Origin: Pseudarthrobacter chlorophenolicus A6 | GTDB taxonomy: Bacteria; Actinomycetota; Actinomycetes; Actinomycetales; Micrococcaceae | Direction of reading: 5' to 3' | Length of the DNA stretch: 64,000 nt | Assembly: GCF_000022025.1 (NCBI RefSeq) | Contig: NC_011879.1 | Span: 248,001-312,000 of the forward strand | In this document: positions 47,501 to 55,212 of the stretch, one piece after another | Layout of the letters: each line of letters starts with the position of its first letter | Numbering within the stretch: position 1 is the stretch's first letter | Translations under genes and position numbers: made by a program | Notes under the pieces: model-generated | Told to the model about the DNA's origin: nothing | Databases searched by the model: none | The model's input: only the letters and a program-made list of their open reading frames with translations

Positions 47501-47695
47501 CTACTCGAAGTGCAGCTGCCATTCCTCGCGCGCTTCATCTGCGGACTCCGGCCAGTTCTGGATCCAGGCGCTGGCTTGGGCACCACAGCTGCATTTCCAG
47601 TGCCACCCGGCGTAGTCGTCGTCCGGCAGGGATGCGGTCGCGTAGCGGGGGCCGATCAGGGTGTGCCCTGTTGTCTCGGCCGCCGGCGCCGTCAT
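47501..47695 (-). CDS. hypothetical protein, 64 aa
   Basis: ATGA overlap with the Panacea-domain gene. WHWKCSCGAQASAWIQNWPE is a typical small surface module with a Cys-x-Cys; function unknown. Last gene of the 49068 operon. Confidence 0.75.
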   Translation of the reverse strand: MTAPAAETTGHTLIGPRYATASLPDDDYAGWHWKCSCGAQASAWIQNWPESADEAREEWQLHFE

Positions 47696-48207
47696 GGCCA
47701 GACCCGCAGGGCTTCGTCAGTGTACCGGGCCATGAACCTGTTGGCGTACGCGGTCTGGTCGTCAGGCGCGTCGTCGAGTGCCTTAAAGAAAGCCTTCATG
47801 TCGGCCAGGTCGAGGACCGGCTCTGGATCCTCGGCGGTTTTTCGTGCCATCGCCAAGATGCAGGGGGCCTCCCTGCCGGCCAGTTCGCCCATGCTGATCC
47901 CGGACATGTGACCGTAGGAGTTGAAGACGTAGCTGACTATCTCCGCGGAGTGACCAGTGATGGCGTGGGCGTTGCCGGCGGGCCACGAATCCTCCGTGCA
48001 CCCGTCCTTCTGGAGTGGGAACAGTGCGTGCGCTACTGGCCCGGTCTTCCGGATGCGGATCTCCTCGGCGAACAGGGGAGTGCCGGCGGAGGCCAGGTGC
48101 CAGCCCTGCGCGTAGTAGGTCATGCGGTGGATCGCAGACGTGCTCAGGTGCCCGCGTGCCTGGGCGAGCAGGAAGGCGACGACGTCATGGACGGAAACAG
48201 AGGTCAT
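47692..48207 (-). CDS. Panacea (DUF4065/SocA-like) domain protein
   Basis: 171 aa, start MTSVSVHDVVAFLLAQARGH. HRMTYYAQGWHLASAGTPLF and EEIRIRKTGPVAHALF match the Panacea/DUF4065 core (Y-x-Q-W-x-L ... F-x-(E/D)-x-I-x-(R/A)-(W/R)-x-x-GPV). Members often act as antitoxins, or as adaptors delivering toxins or other proteins to proteases. No clear partner toxin adjoins, though the HicA-like gene at 48838 is two genes upstream in the same operon. ATGA overlaps on both sides. Confidence 0.85.
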   Translation of the reverse strand: MTSVSVHDVVAFLLAQARGHLSTSAIHRMTYYAQGWHLASAGTPLFAEEIRIRKTGPVAHALFPLQKDGCTEDSWPAGNAHAITGHSAEIVSYVFNSYGHMSGISMGELAGREAPCILAMARKTAEDPEPVLDLADMKAFFKALDDAPDDQTAYANRFMARYTDEALRVWP

Positions 48208-48809
48208 GGGGTTTCTTTCCGGGGTGCGCGGGTCATGTCGAGGTTGGCATATGCCCATTCCAGGGCGTCAGGATCCTCGGGGGCTCCGTAGTTGGCGACC
48301 TTGTTGAGCCGGGTGTACATGGCCCGGGAGGTCTCGTCCTGCCGCCGGGTGGGTGAGGCCTGCAGGTAGCCGACGAAGTATGGCCATTTCGGGTCGTGAG
48401 CCTCGCAGCGGGTATCTTCGCTCATCTCATCCCCGGTCATTGTATGGAAGGTCGGAATTCCGCAGACGGTGCAGCGGATGTCCAGCTGCTCGGCGGTGAA
48501 GACTCTGGCCCCGAACTGGCCGCAGAGTTTGCAGAAGCCTCCGCCGTTCCTGTAGCCACGGGCTTCCCACAGGTGCTGGGTACATTCCAGGAAAGCCTGG
48601 AGCTTGGCCCAGCAGGCGTCATCGGCCTCGGCCAGGGTGAGGCCTTCTCCGCGGATGAAGGAGTTGCCGGTGGCACACTCCACGAAGGCCGTTCTGTAGT
48701 TCTTGCCGCCGGGCACGATGACGAGACCTTCGGTGCCGCCCTGGACGAAGACGTTGCCGTAGTCGTGGGGCGATTCGAAAAACCCGGGGTCGAGCGGGAT
48801 GTTGGTCAT
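48204..48809 (-). CDS. hypothetical zinc-binding protein, 201 aa
   Basis: Start MTNIPLDPGFFESPHDYGNV. Two Cys-x-x-Cys pairs, FCKLCGQFGARVF and RCTVCGIPTFHTM, form a ribbon in the middle; N-terminal part is beta-rich. Function unknown. Lies between the HicA-like and Panacea genes. Confidence 0.75.
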   Translation of the reverse strand: MTNIPLDPGFFESPHDYGNVFVQGGTEGLVIVPGGKNYRTAFVECATGNSFIRGEGLTLAEADDACWAKLQAFLECTQHLWEARGYRNGGGFCKLCGQFGARVFTAEQLDIRCTVCGIPTFHTMTGDEMSEDTRCEAHDPKWPYFVGYLQASPTRRQDETSRAMYTRLNKVANYGAPEDPDALEWAYANLDMTRAPRKETP

Positions 48810-48837
48810 ATCGGCCTTCGGCTTGAGCCGTCCGCCT

Positions 48838-49068
48838 TCAGGAGGCGAACGAGCGGGGGATGTCGAGTCCGGCGCGGCGGAGCTTGGCCAGTAGGTTGCT
48901 GTGGGCGCGGCGGTCGCCGGGGGTTCCGGAATAAAAGACCGGCGGGGTTTCCCGGTACGGCGAGCAGAACTTCACATGTCCGGAGTTGGTGCGGTCGAAT
49001 TCCCAGCCCTGGGATTCAGCTAATTTGACGAGGTTGCGGAGGTCTTTGGGAGTGCTGATCTTTGCCAT
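48838..49068 (-). CDS. HicA-like toxin-fold protein
   Basis: 76 aa, start MAKISTPKDLRNLVKLAESQ, 7 nt after a CACACAT block. Matches the HicA/YcfA dsRBD-like fold: helix, then WEFDRTNSGHVKFCSPY with the catalytic-type His (GH-x-K), and a last helix with LLAKLRRAGL. HicA toxins cleave mRNA. No HicB antitoxin is visible next to it, so it may be neutral, or rely on another partner. Confidence 0.7.
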   Translation of the reverse strand: MAKISTPKDLRNLVKLAESQGWEFDRTNSGHVKFCSPYRETPPVFYSGTPGDRRAHSNLLAKLRRAGLDIPRSFAS

Positions 49069-49075
49069 GCACGTC

Positions 49076-49105
49076 ATGTGTGCGGCGGATGCGGGCTTCC
49101 TCACC
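49076..49105 (-). promoter_or_regulatory. CACACAT-class promoter
   Basis: GGTGAG, 17 nt, CACACAT, 7 nt to ATG 49068. Confidence 0.85.
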
Positions 49106-49167
49106 ATTCCAGACACACGTGAGGACACGCCGCCCATAGAAGGCCAAACGGGTCCTCGGCGGTGGCG

Positions 49168-49722
49168 TCAGGAGACGACCAGGACCTCATTGCTTCCTGC
49201 GTACTCGTCGTCGTCTTCAGTCTCAGGGCAGAAGGAAATCGCGATGTCGGTAAGCACGTGGGGCCTGGTCATGGACCTCAAAGCCTGCGCGGCGCTGATC
49301 ATGTTCGGGGCGGTCAGCTTCAGCTGTCCACTAACCTCGGAGACTACTTCGTCATCGGCCTCGGTCTGCAGGGAAAGGGACAGCGTGAAGGTGCGGAACG
49401 GGGTGACAATTTCCGCGGCGGCGTGGCGCATGACGGGGGCCGCTTCTTCGAGTGAGCCGAACCCCTCCAGCTTCTCCTCGTCGATGTTCTCGAGGAGGAT
49501 GGCCATGACGTTGTCGTGAACTTCCTCATCGTGGACGTAGCTGAGCAGCCCGAGCAGGTTCGCGTAGGTGTCGGAGACCGCGTCAACGGTGATCCTCGGG
49601 CGGGTGCCGTCAGGGTTGTTGGGCACCTCCATGGAAGAGGGGATGTCAATGGTGACGCTGAACTTGGCGGGCTCGTCGCCGGCGGGGTGGGCGGCCAGGT
49701 AATTACGGTCAAGGGTTCTCAT
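49168..49722 (-). CDS. hypothetical protein, 184 aa
   Basis: Start MRTLDRNYLAAHPAGDEPAK, 8 nt after a CACACAT block. Beta-rich halves (AKFSVTIDIPSSMEVPNNPD; FTLSLSLQTEADDEVVSEV) flank a helical centre; strongly acidic. Monocistronic. Family unknown. Confidence 0.75.
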   Translation of the reverse strand: MRTLDRNYLAAHPAGDEPAKFSVTIDIPSSMEVPNNPDGTRPRITVDAVSDTYANLLGLLSYVHDEEVHDNVMAILLENIDEEKLEGFGSLEEAAPVMRHAAAEIVTPFRTFTLSLSLQTEADDEVVSEVSGQLKLTAPNMISAAQALRSMTRPHVLTDIAISFCPETEDDDEYAGSNEVLVVS

Positions 49723-49730
49723 AAGCCCTC

Positions 49731-49760
49731 ATGTGTGCGGAACCTGGCCGGCCCCTCCCC
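49731..49760 (-). promoter_or_regulatory. CACACAT-class promoter, 8-nt spacing
   Basis: GGGGAG, 17 nt, CACACAT, 8 nt to ATG 49722. Confidence 0.75.
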
Positions 49761-49778
49761 GTGCCGGCGTGCTCTGTC

Positions 49779-51566
49779 TCAGATGTCCATATCGTCATGC
49801 AGTCCGACGGTCGCGAAGACGATCCTGCCGTCGGTTCCGCGCCAAAAGTGCATGCGCCGGGCGGAGGCGGTCTTCACCTGCAATGCCACCCGCCAGGCGG
49901 TGCCCAGTTCCGGGTCCTCGACGAACGATGACGTTCCGGAGATGCCGCCGCGCAGGCGGTGCATGTCCCGGCCCGGCAGCGCGTCGGCCAGCCCTGTGAG
50001 CACCTCGACGGCAACGGCTACGATCTTGGACCGGTCAATGCCCTGGATCTCCTCGACCGAGGCCAGGAACCCCTCAGCGAATCCGTAGTCCGCCAGGGGA
50101 GAGTCAGACTTGGAGCCGGCCGGGATGCGGGTTGCCCATTCGAGATAGATCTCGTGGCGGAACTGGTCCTCGGGGTCGCTGAAGAGGGGACCGGTGTCGG
50201 CGACGTCATCGATGTCCCTGGCCATCTGCCTGGCGCGGTCGGCGCGGGCGCGTTCCTTGCGGACGTCTTCCCGCAGCCGCTCGATCGTGTGGGCCATGCG
50301 GGCGTTCTCGGCGGCAAGCTCATCAGCATCGGACATCGCCCGACGGTGGTCGCGCAGCATGTCCACGCGCTCACGGGTCAGCAGCGCGACCTGGGAGCGG
50401 AGGCGCTCCAGCTCGGCACCGCCCAGCGCTGGTGAGGGCAGTGGCGCGGCGTCCGTCTCTGCGACGGAGTCCAGCAGGAGGGCTTCGAGTTCGCCGCTCA
50501 GGCGCGCGTTTTCCGCGGACAGATGTTCAAGCCGGGACCGGACGGCGTCGAGGGCGGTGAACGGGTCGATGTCGGCTGGGTCAACAGCGTCCTGCCGCTC
50601 TGCGGTATCGGGTGCCTGTATGCCGGCGGCACCCGTGGGTTCGGCTGCCGGCGGCGCAGAAGGTGATGGCTCCCAGCGGATCCAGGGGTCCCCGCCGATC
50701 ACGAAGGGAAGGGCGTCCGTTATCTCGTCCGGGTCGGTGACGGTGCCGAGTTTCCACGCCTTGCCGTCGGCGCGGCCGGAGAGTTCGATATGGACGGCGA
50801 TCACCGAACCGACCGGCTCGTCGTTCGCGTGGCGCACGGACAGGCCCGGGAACAGTGCGACGGTCTTGTGGGATGTGACCAGGGCCGGCTGCACGGTTCC
50901 ACGGGCAGCGTGGTCGGCGGCGTCCCCGGGTGTATGCAGTCCCTCGGTGATGGTGAAGATCCCGTCGCGAACAGTGCCAGTGACCTTCTGGGAGGGGCTG
51001 AACAGACGCTGCGGGCTGATTCCCGGCGCCAACAGCGAGGTGTCGATGCGGGCAATGCCGTCCTCGAGTTTGATAAGCACACCGTCCGGTTCCAGGATGA
51101 CGGAGACGGTCCCTTCGACGGCGGCAGAGACGGTCGGCCGTGGAGCGCTGGTGGTAGTTACCTTCACCGGAACGAGGGCTTCCATGGCTGCCACATCATC
51201 GGCCAGCAAGGAGATGGCTGCCCGACCTTCCTCTTCGGTGTAGGCCAGGCGGACCATGGACTTGGCCGTATTGTTCGCCCAGGAGTTGCCCGGTGGGTAG
51301 CACCGTGCCGCGCCGCCGTACACGGAAGTGTCCCAGGGCATCGCGTCCTGAAAGTCGTAGGCGAGGCTGGCTGAGCCCAGCAGATAGACGTCGGCGTCGG
51401 GGCCGAGTCGCTTCGCCAGGTCGGCGGGCCTGATTAGCGGACCGTTCTTCGTGGTGGACACGACCACAGCCGGGCGTTCCCGTTCCGGGTGGAGCAGCAT
51501 CGCGGCCAGCTCTTTCGCGTCGCGGGTGGTGTTGATGGAGCGGTACAGGCTGGAGATGTCGTTCAT
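49779..51566 (-). CDS. large multidomain protein with coiled coil, 595 aa
   Basis: Start MNDISSLYRSINTTRDAKEL with GGAGGACC upstream; a TTG at 51575 is possible. N-terminal domain (to about 150) has VVVSTTKNGPLIRPADLAKR and YGGAARCYPPGNSW; the middle holds beta-rich repeats with S1/OB-like spacing (EGTVSVILEPDGVLIKLEDG, then KVTGTVRDGIFTITEG). After a Pro/Ala linker, a long coiled coil spans about 370-470. The C-terminal 120 residues begin FRHEIYLEWATRIPAGSKSD. This three-part layout recurs in actinobacterial accessory proteins of unknown role. Longest unassigned gene here. Confidence 0.75.
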   Translation of the reverse strand: MNDISSLYRSINTTRDAKELAAMLLHPERERPAVVVSTTKNGPLIRPADLAKRLGPDADVYLLGSASLAYDFQDAMPWDTSVYGGAARCYPPGNSWANNTAKSMVRLAYTEEEGRAAISLLADDVAAMEALVPVKVTTTSAPRPTVSAAVEGTVSVILEPDGVLIKLEDGIARIDTSLLAPGISPQRLFSPSQKVTGTVRDGIFTITEGLHTPGDAADHAARGTVQPALVTSHKTVALFPGLSVRHANDEPVGSVIAVHIELSGRADGKAWKLGTVTDPDEITDALPFVIGGDPWIRWEPSPSAPPAAEPTGAAGIQAPDTAERQDAVDPADIDPFTALDAVRSRLEHLSAENARLSGELEALLLDSVAETDAAPLPSPALGGAELERLRSQVALLTRERVDMLRDHRRAMSDADELAAENARMAHTIERLREDVRKERARADRARQMARDIDDVADTGPLFSDPEDQFRHEIYLEWATRIPAGSKSDSPLADYGFAEGFLASVEEIQGIDRSKIVAVAVEVLTGLADALPGRDMHRLRGGISGTSSFVEDPELGTAWRVALQVKTASARRMHFWRGTDGRIVFATVGLHDDMDI

Positions 51567-51609
51567 GGCGATGCTCAAAGGTCCTCCGTCGGGGTGTGCA
51601 TTTGTCACC

Positions 51610-51639
51610 ATGTGGGCGGGCTCCTCAATCAGCCTACCC
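51610..51639 (-). promoter_or_regulatory. CACACAT-class promoter, divergent copy
   Basis: GGGTAG, 17 nt, CCCACAT (third base changed); 43 nt to ATG 51566. Confidence 0.45.
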
Positions 51640-51659
51640 ACGGGTAGCTAGGAATCTGG

Positions 51660-52130
51660 TTAGGCGGGCGGGTGCGGTATCAGAGACATGCCAAGGCACG
51701 TCGGGCAGGTTTCCCACTCGTACTTGGGGGACAGGAGGTACGCGAGCCCCTTCGACGTGTTCACACCCAGCACGCGGCCGGAACAACGGCACGTCGGGCA
51801 CGGCCGTCCGCGCTCCTGACGGGCCCATTCCTCCACGGCCTCGTAAACACAGTCGCTTCCAGGGCCGTCCAGGAGCCCTGCCTCCTCATCGAACGCCAGA
51901 CCGTATGGGGTCCAGTCGCCTGGGCTTCGGTCGAGTTCGTAGTCGCCGTCCCAGGAGTTGATGACCCACCAGAGCGCACAGGTGGCGCCGTTGGGCATCG
52001 TGATCTTGTAGGCGTTCCGTGTCTCGTCGTCGACCTTCTCTATGGAGTGGACAGCAGCCGGCTGGGGCAAGTGCTCGGGCCAGTTCTTCCAGGGACTTGG
52101 CTGGGACTTGTCGGGGTGAGGAAGTGTCAT
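51660..52130 (-). CDS. zinc-ribbon protein, 156 aa
   Basis: ATGA overlap with the upstream gene. C-terminal DnaJ-type zinc repeats: RPCPTCRCSGRVLGVNTS and WETCPTCLGMSLI. N-terminal part has ATCALWWVINSWDGDYELD. Function unknown. Last gene of the 53217 operon. Confidence 0.75.
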   Translation of the reverse strand: MTLPHPDKSQPSPWKNWPEHLPQPAAVHSIEKVDDETRNAYKITMPNGATCALWWVINSWDGDYELDRSPGDWTPYGLAFDEEAGLLDGPGSDCVYEAVEEWARQERGRPCPTCRCSGRVLGVNTSKGLAYLLSPKYEWETCPTCLGMSLIPHPPA

Positions 52131-52789
52131 GCGGCATTCCGCTCCGCCGTGGAGGCCATCGCGTATGCGGCCAGCTCCTCGTGCTGGGCATCAACCAGGT
52201 CGCCGACCCACTCCGGGAGGTCAGGATCGTGCCGGAGGCGGGTTCCGCCCCACTGTGCAGTGGAGCGGTCGCTGCGGCCGGCCGAGTGTGAATAGACGTT
52301 GTACCGGTGGTCCCGTTCGGGCCGGTCCGGGTAAAAGCTCCACCAAATGTCCAGGTCGACCGGGGTGAATGGGCGGCCGCGCCTGTCACCGACAGGGGAA
52401 CCGTCCTCGATCGTCCAACGGCGGCTAAGGCCGTAGCCCCAGAAGTCGGAAGCCCCGGTGTCCGCGGAAGTCTTGTTGTTGTGAAGGTCGGCGCGGACCA
52501 CGTCCGCCAGTTCCCGCACCCACTGCGGCATGGCAGCCGGGTACCGGCCGCCGTCAGCATCCCAGGCAGCGAAATTGCGGTCCCGGTCCTCTCTCTTGGC
52601 CGGCCAGGCATGACTCCGGCAAGATTCCGGCCTCCGGCCCCCGCTGAGCTGCCACCAGATGCGCAGGTCCGCAGGGACGAACTCCACCGTGGGGTACAGC
52701 GGGTGGGTGAGGACCGGCTCGGCGTCGGTGAGGTTCCAGCGGCGTTCCAGCGAACGGTCCCAGGTGGTATCCACCATGGTCAGTTTCAT
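52127..52789 (-). CDS. hypothetical protein with internal repeat, 220 aa
   Basis: Start overlaps the upstream stop as ATGA (MKLTMVDTTWDRSLERRWNL). Two similar halves: RRWNLTDAEPV ... ADLRIWWQL ... PQWVRELADVVRADLHN, and RRWTIEDGSPV ... VDLDIWWSF ... PEWVGDLVDAQHEELAA. The duplication suggests a two-lobed binding protein. Family unknown. Confidence 0.75.
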   Translation of the reverse strand: MKLTMVDTTWDRSLERRWNLTDAEPVLTHPLYPTVEFVPADLRIWWQLSGGRRPESCRSHAWPAKREDRDRNFAAWDADGGRYPAAMPQWVRELADVVRADLHNNKTSADTGASDFWGYGLSRRWTIEDGSPVGDRRGRPFTPVDLDIWWSFYPDRPERDHRYNVYSHSAGRSDRSTAQWGGTRLRHDPDLPEWVGDLVDAQHEELAAYAMASTAERNAA

Positions 52790-53217
52790 TCCGGCTTCCC
52801 CAGGTCGTTGAACTGGACAATTGTGGGCATGTGGAAGAACTCGTCGTCGGTCACCCAGAGGGCCACGTTGTGCCCAAGCAGGCGGCTGAGCGCCGTGCTC
52901 ATGACTGTCGGTTCCAATGAATCGCTCGGGGGCGTGAAGGCGCTGCCACCGTGCACGGCGTCGCCGTCCCCGCTGGTTACGTAGCTGACCCGGTCGCAAT
53001 AGCCGTGGCCTACCGGTTCGCAGGAGATGTGCCGGATAGTGGCGTTTATCCGGCGGACTTTCGGCTGATGGGCCGGGCCGGCAGCCTCGTCGGCGCATTC
53101 CATGACCATCTTCACGATGTCTTTGATGTGGTCGCGCGGGACTTCGACGAGTTGGCGCTTCATGACCAGGTCGGTGACGACTTCGAGGTTGGTTGCTGAG
53201 GCGGTTGAGGTTTCCAT
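52786..53217 (-). CDS. hypothetical protein, 143 aa
   Basis: Start METSTASATNLEVVTDLVMK, 7 nt after a CACACAT block. Helical N terminus, then ATIRHISCEPVGHGYCDRVS and a C-terminal beta part with VALWVTDDEFFHMPTIVQFN. First of three coupled genes. Confidence 0.75.
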   Translation of the reverse strand: METSTASATNLEVVTDLVMKRQLVEVPRDHIKDIVKMVMECADEAAGPAHQPKVRRINATIRHISCEPVGHGYCDRVSYVTSGDGDAVHGGSAFTPPSDSLEPTVMSTALSRLLGHNVALWVTDDEFFHMPTIVQFNDLGKPE

Positions 53218-53224
53218 GCACCAC

Positions 53225-53254
53225 ATGTGTGCGGAGGAAACGGAGTCGCTGCCC
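53225..53254 (-). promoter_or_regulatory. CACACAT-class promoter
   Basis: GGGCAG, 17 nt, CACACAT, 7 nt to ATG 53217. Confidence 0.65.
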
Positions 53255-53312
53255 GTCCACCGGCGAGGTGAAAGTGGGTGAATCTGGTGAATTTGGTGAA
53301 TCCGAGAGCGGC

Positions 53313-53864
53313 TTACCAGTCGCGCTCTTCGGTTGCAATGACCACAACGCCGCCGTCCACGCGGATGCCGGCGACGTGCTGATGACTCGACTCGCCATAG
53401 TAGGCAACCCAAAGGCCGGTGCTGTCGGTGACCGGATAGTCCCCGCCTTTGTATCCGGTGATGCCGTTCTTGCGGAAGCGACGCAGGTCTTTGAGGACAT
53501 CGGCCACAGTTTTGGGCTCGCGGCCTTGTGGACCGATCCTCAGCTCATCGTGATAGCCGCGGTACGAACTGATCTCCCCTGGATGGGACTTGCTGCCGTA
53601 GTACTCGACCAGAACAGCGGCGTTGCGGGGCTGCTTGGCGAGGGCGGCAATTACGGCGACGACAGTAGACGCCTCGACCTGCTCGCCTATGGCCGGCTGT
53701 TTGAGCTTGGCCGGGGAAATCAGGTAAGTCAGGCGTTCCACTTCCGCGAGGAGAGCTTCTTGGGAGGCCTCCAGCATGTGCTGGTGGGCGCGACCCTCTT
53801 TGGCTTTCTGGGCAACGTAGCGGTGGTGGTTGATGTCGAAGGCGGGGAGCTTTTGGGTTTCCAT
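53313..53864 (-). CDS. hypothetical protein, paralog of 53911-54435
   Basis: 183 aa, 7 nt after a CACACAT block. Shares with its neighbour the C-terminal domain: (Y/D)YG-x-(S/T), HDEL/HNDLAL, G-x-(E/D)PKT(V/A)A, (D/N)GITGYKGG, TG(L/V)WVA-(Y/K)-Y-(G/R)E, (V/I)-(A/V)-GIR-(V/N)-DG and a final TEER. N-terminal helical region differs. Function unknown; small alpha/beta domain. Confidence 0.8.
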   Translation of the reverse strand: METQKLPAFDINHHRYVAQKAKEGRAHQHMLEASQEALLAEVERLTYLISPAKLKQPAIGEQVEASTVVAVIAALAKQPRNAAVLVEYYGSKSHPGEISSYRGYHDELRIGPQGREPKTVADVLKDLRRFRKNGITGYKGGDYPVTDSTGLWVAYYGESSHQHVAGIRVDGGVVVIATEERDW

Positions 53865-53871
53865 GGACTCA

Positions 53872-53901
53872 ATGTGTGCGGAGGAAGGCCCGGGACTACC
53901 C
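53872..53901 (-). promoter_or_regulatory. CACACAT-class promoter overlapping a hairpin
   Basis: GGGTAG, 17 nt, CACACAT, 7 nt to ATG 53864. The -35 lies inside the 53890-53909 hairpin loop. Confidence 0.65.
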
Positions 53902-53909
53902 AGTCCCGG
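53890..53909 (-). terminator. hairpin after 53911-54435
   Basis: 8-bp stem CCGGGACT / AGTCCCGG, 4-nt loop, 1 nt after the stop codon of the upstream gene. Confidence 0.65.
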
Positions 53910-53910
53910 A

Positions 53911-54435
53911 TCAGGGGCGCTCTTCGGTCAGGACGACAACAGAGGGTCCATCATTGCGGATCCCAACGATGTGCAGATTGCTGGGCTCGCGGTATTTGGC
54001 TACCCATACTCCGGTCCCGTCATGAGCCGAGCGTTCTACGCCTGGGCGGGTGAAGCCGTTGGCGCGGATGTCGCGAAGGATGTCGAGCAGCTGGGCCGCG
54101 GTCTTGGGATCGGTGCCGTCAGGGGTGAGTGCCAGGTCGTTGTGCCAGCTGCGGCAGTATGTGGCTTTGCCGAATTGCGCCAGCGTTCCGCCGTAGTCGA
54201 GGAGCACTTCGGCAGCCGGATCGCAGGCAGCCAGAGCTTCAATGAGCGTCCCGAGATCGGTGGCTGCGGTAATGCTGTGGTCGTACTCCTTGAGTGCGGC
54301 CACTATCCGGGAGGCGCTGGCCGAGTGGCAGTATGCGACGACCCCGCCCGCGGCCTGGTCCACGATCTGATAGGTGGCGTCTCCGTAAGGGCGCGAGGCG
54401 GTGTTGTCTGCCGCGGGTTCGGCGTAGATGTCCAT
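53911..54435 (-). CDS. hypothetical protein, paralog of 53313-53864
   Basis: 174 aa, start MDIYAEPAADNTASRPYGDA, 7 nt after a variant block. C-terminal half shared with the next gene (LLDYGGTLAQFGKATYCRSW; GVWVAKYREPSNLHIVGI; VVVLTEERP). N-terminal half has AYCHSASASRIVAALKEYDH. Each copy has its own promoter. Function unknown. Confidence 0.8.
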   Translation of the reverse strand: MDIYAEPAADNTASRPYGDATYQIVDQAAGGVVAYCHSASASRIVAALKEYDHSITAATDLGTLIEALAACDPAAEVLLDYGGTLAQFGKATYCRSWHNDLALTPDGTDPKTAAQLLDILRDIRANGFTRPGVERSAHDGTGVWVAKYREPSNLHIVGIRNDGPSVVVLTEERP

Positions 54436-54442
54436 GGCCCTC

Positions 54443-54472
54443 ATGTGTACGGATCCGTAAGAATCCATGCTC
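54443..54472 (-). promoter_or_regulatory. CACACAT-class promoter, TACACAT variant
   Basis: TACACAT with 7 nt to ATG 54435; the -35 position (GAGCAT) is off consensus. Confidence 0.55.
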
Positions 54473-54491
54473 AACAGCACTGCGACAAAGG

Positions 54492-55133
54492 TCAGGTCAG
54501 CCAGGTGATCGTAGACGGATCCAGGGAATTTCGGCGGGACCGCTTTGGCGGACCCACGAGTCGCCTCCGTCGTTCCGCGCGCAGGCGTGACTCCGCCTGG
54601 CGCCAGTCCTGACCGTCACACAGCCGTGCCGGCTCGTCTGGCGCGACACGCTCCAGGAAGAGCACCTGCACGAAATCCATCTGCTCGGTGCTGGCCGGAA
54701 CCAGGCTCTCGGCCGTCTTGCCGTGGTGGCAGTCCTTGCAGAGCAGCTGGAGGTTCTCGGGGTCGTTCGAGTCGCCGTCGATGTGGTCGATCTCCTCGCC
54801 GGGACCACCGCAACTGACGCATACCTTGTCGCGCTCTTTGACCAGAGTGCGGGTCTCGGCAGGGATGGTCCGGGCCTGACCGTGATACCCGCCGGCCAGC
54901 AGGTGGGCGATCTGGATCTGGACGGCGTAGCGGACCTCCGGGTCCGTCTCGAAGCGGCCGTCCCGCACTGCGGACCGCCAGTAGCGGACAAGAGCGGCGG
55001 TGTCCCTGCACAGCTCCGAGCAAAAGAGGTGGGGCCGGTGGTTGGGGTCGCCAGGCAACTGCTCGAAGCAGTTCGCACAATGGTCCGGTTGGAAGCCCTC
55101 GACATGTTCTGCAGTCACAGCTGATTCTGACAT
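54492..55133 (-). CDS. HNH endonuclease
   Basis: 213 aa, start MSESAVTAEHVEGFQPDHCA; an in-frame GTG at 55145 adds 4 residues. N-terminal zinc ribbon CANCFEQL ... FCSELCRD; central HNH core KVCVSCGGPGEEIDHIDGDS then NLQLLCKDCHHGKT (paired Cys, catalytic D-H, Asn, final His). Basic C terminus (RAERRRRLVGPPKRSRRNSL). HNH proteins of this type act as homing, restriction or repair nucleases; which one is unclear. A hairpin terminator of ligA lies just upstream, and no CACACAT block is present. Confidence 0.85.
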   Translation of the reverse strand: MSESAVTAEHVEGFQPDHCANCFEQLPGDPNHRPHLFCSELCRDTAALVRYWRSAVRDGRFETDPEVRYAVQIQIAHLLAGGYHGQARTIPAETRTLVKERDKVCVSCGGPGEEIDHIDGDSNDPENLQLLCKDCHHGKTAESLVPASTEQMDFVQVLFLERVAPDEPARLCDGQDWRQAESRLRAERRRRLVGPPKRSRRNSLDPSTITWLT

Positions 55134-55161
55134 GGGGACCGGCACCCACGGTGCGGAAATG

Positions 55162-55199
55162 GAAGAGGGCCTTCCCGTCGTTCCGGAAAGACCCTCTTC
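55162..55199 (-). terminator. hairpin downstream of ligA
   Basis: Stem GAAGAGGG / CCCTCTTC continued by CTTCC / GGAAG after a mismatch, 14 nt past the ligA stop. Confidence 0.7.
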
Positions 55200-55212
55200 T
55201 TGTGCGTTGCGG

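Noticed and set aside
46418..47911. A 497-codon plus-strand open frame as a gene
   Set aside because: Mostly antisense to the RNA ligase body and neighbours; its only real coding stretch is the inverted ligase block A, interrupted by the promoter.
50194..51243. A 349-codon plus-strand Ser/Arg-rich open frame
   Set aside because: Antisense to the 595-aa coiled-coil gene; composition is typical of a shadow frame.
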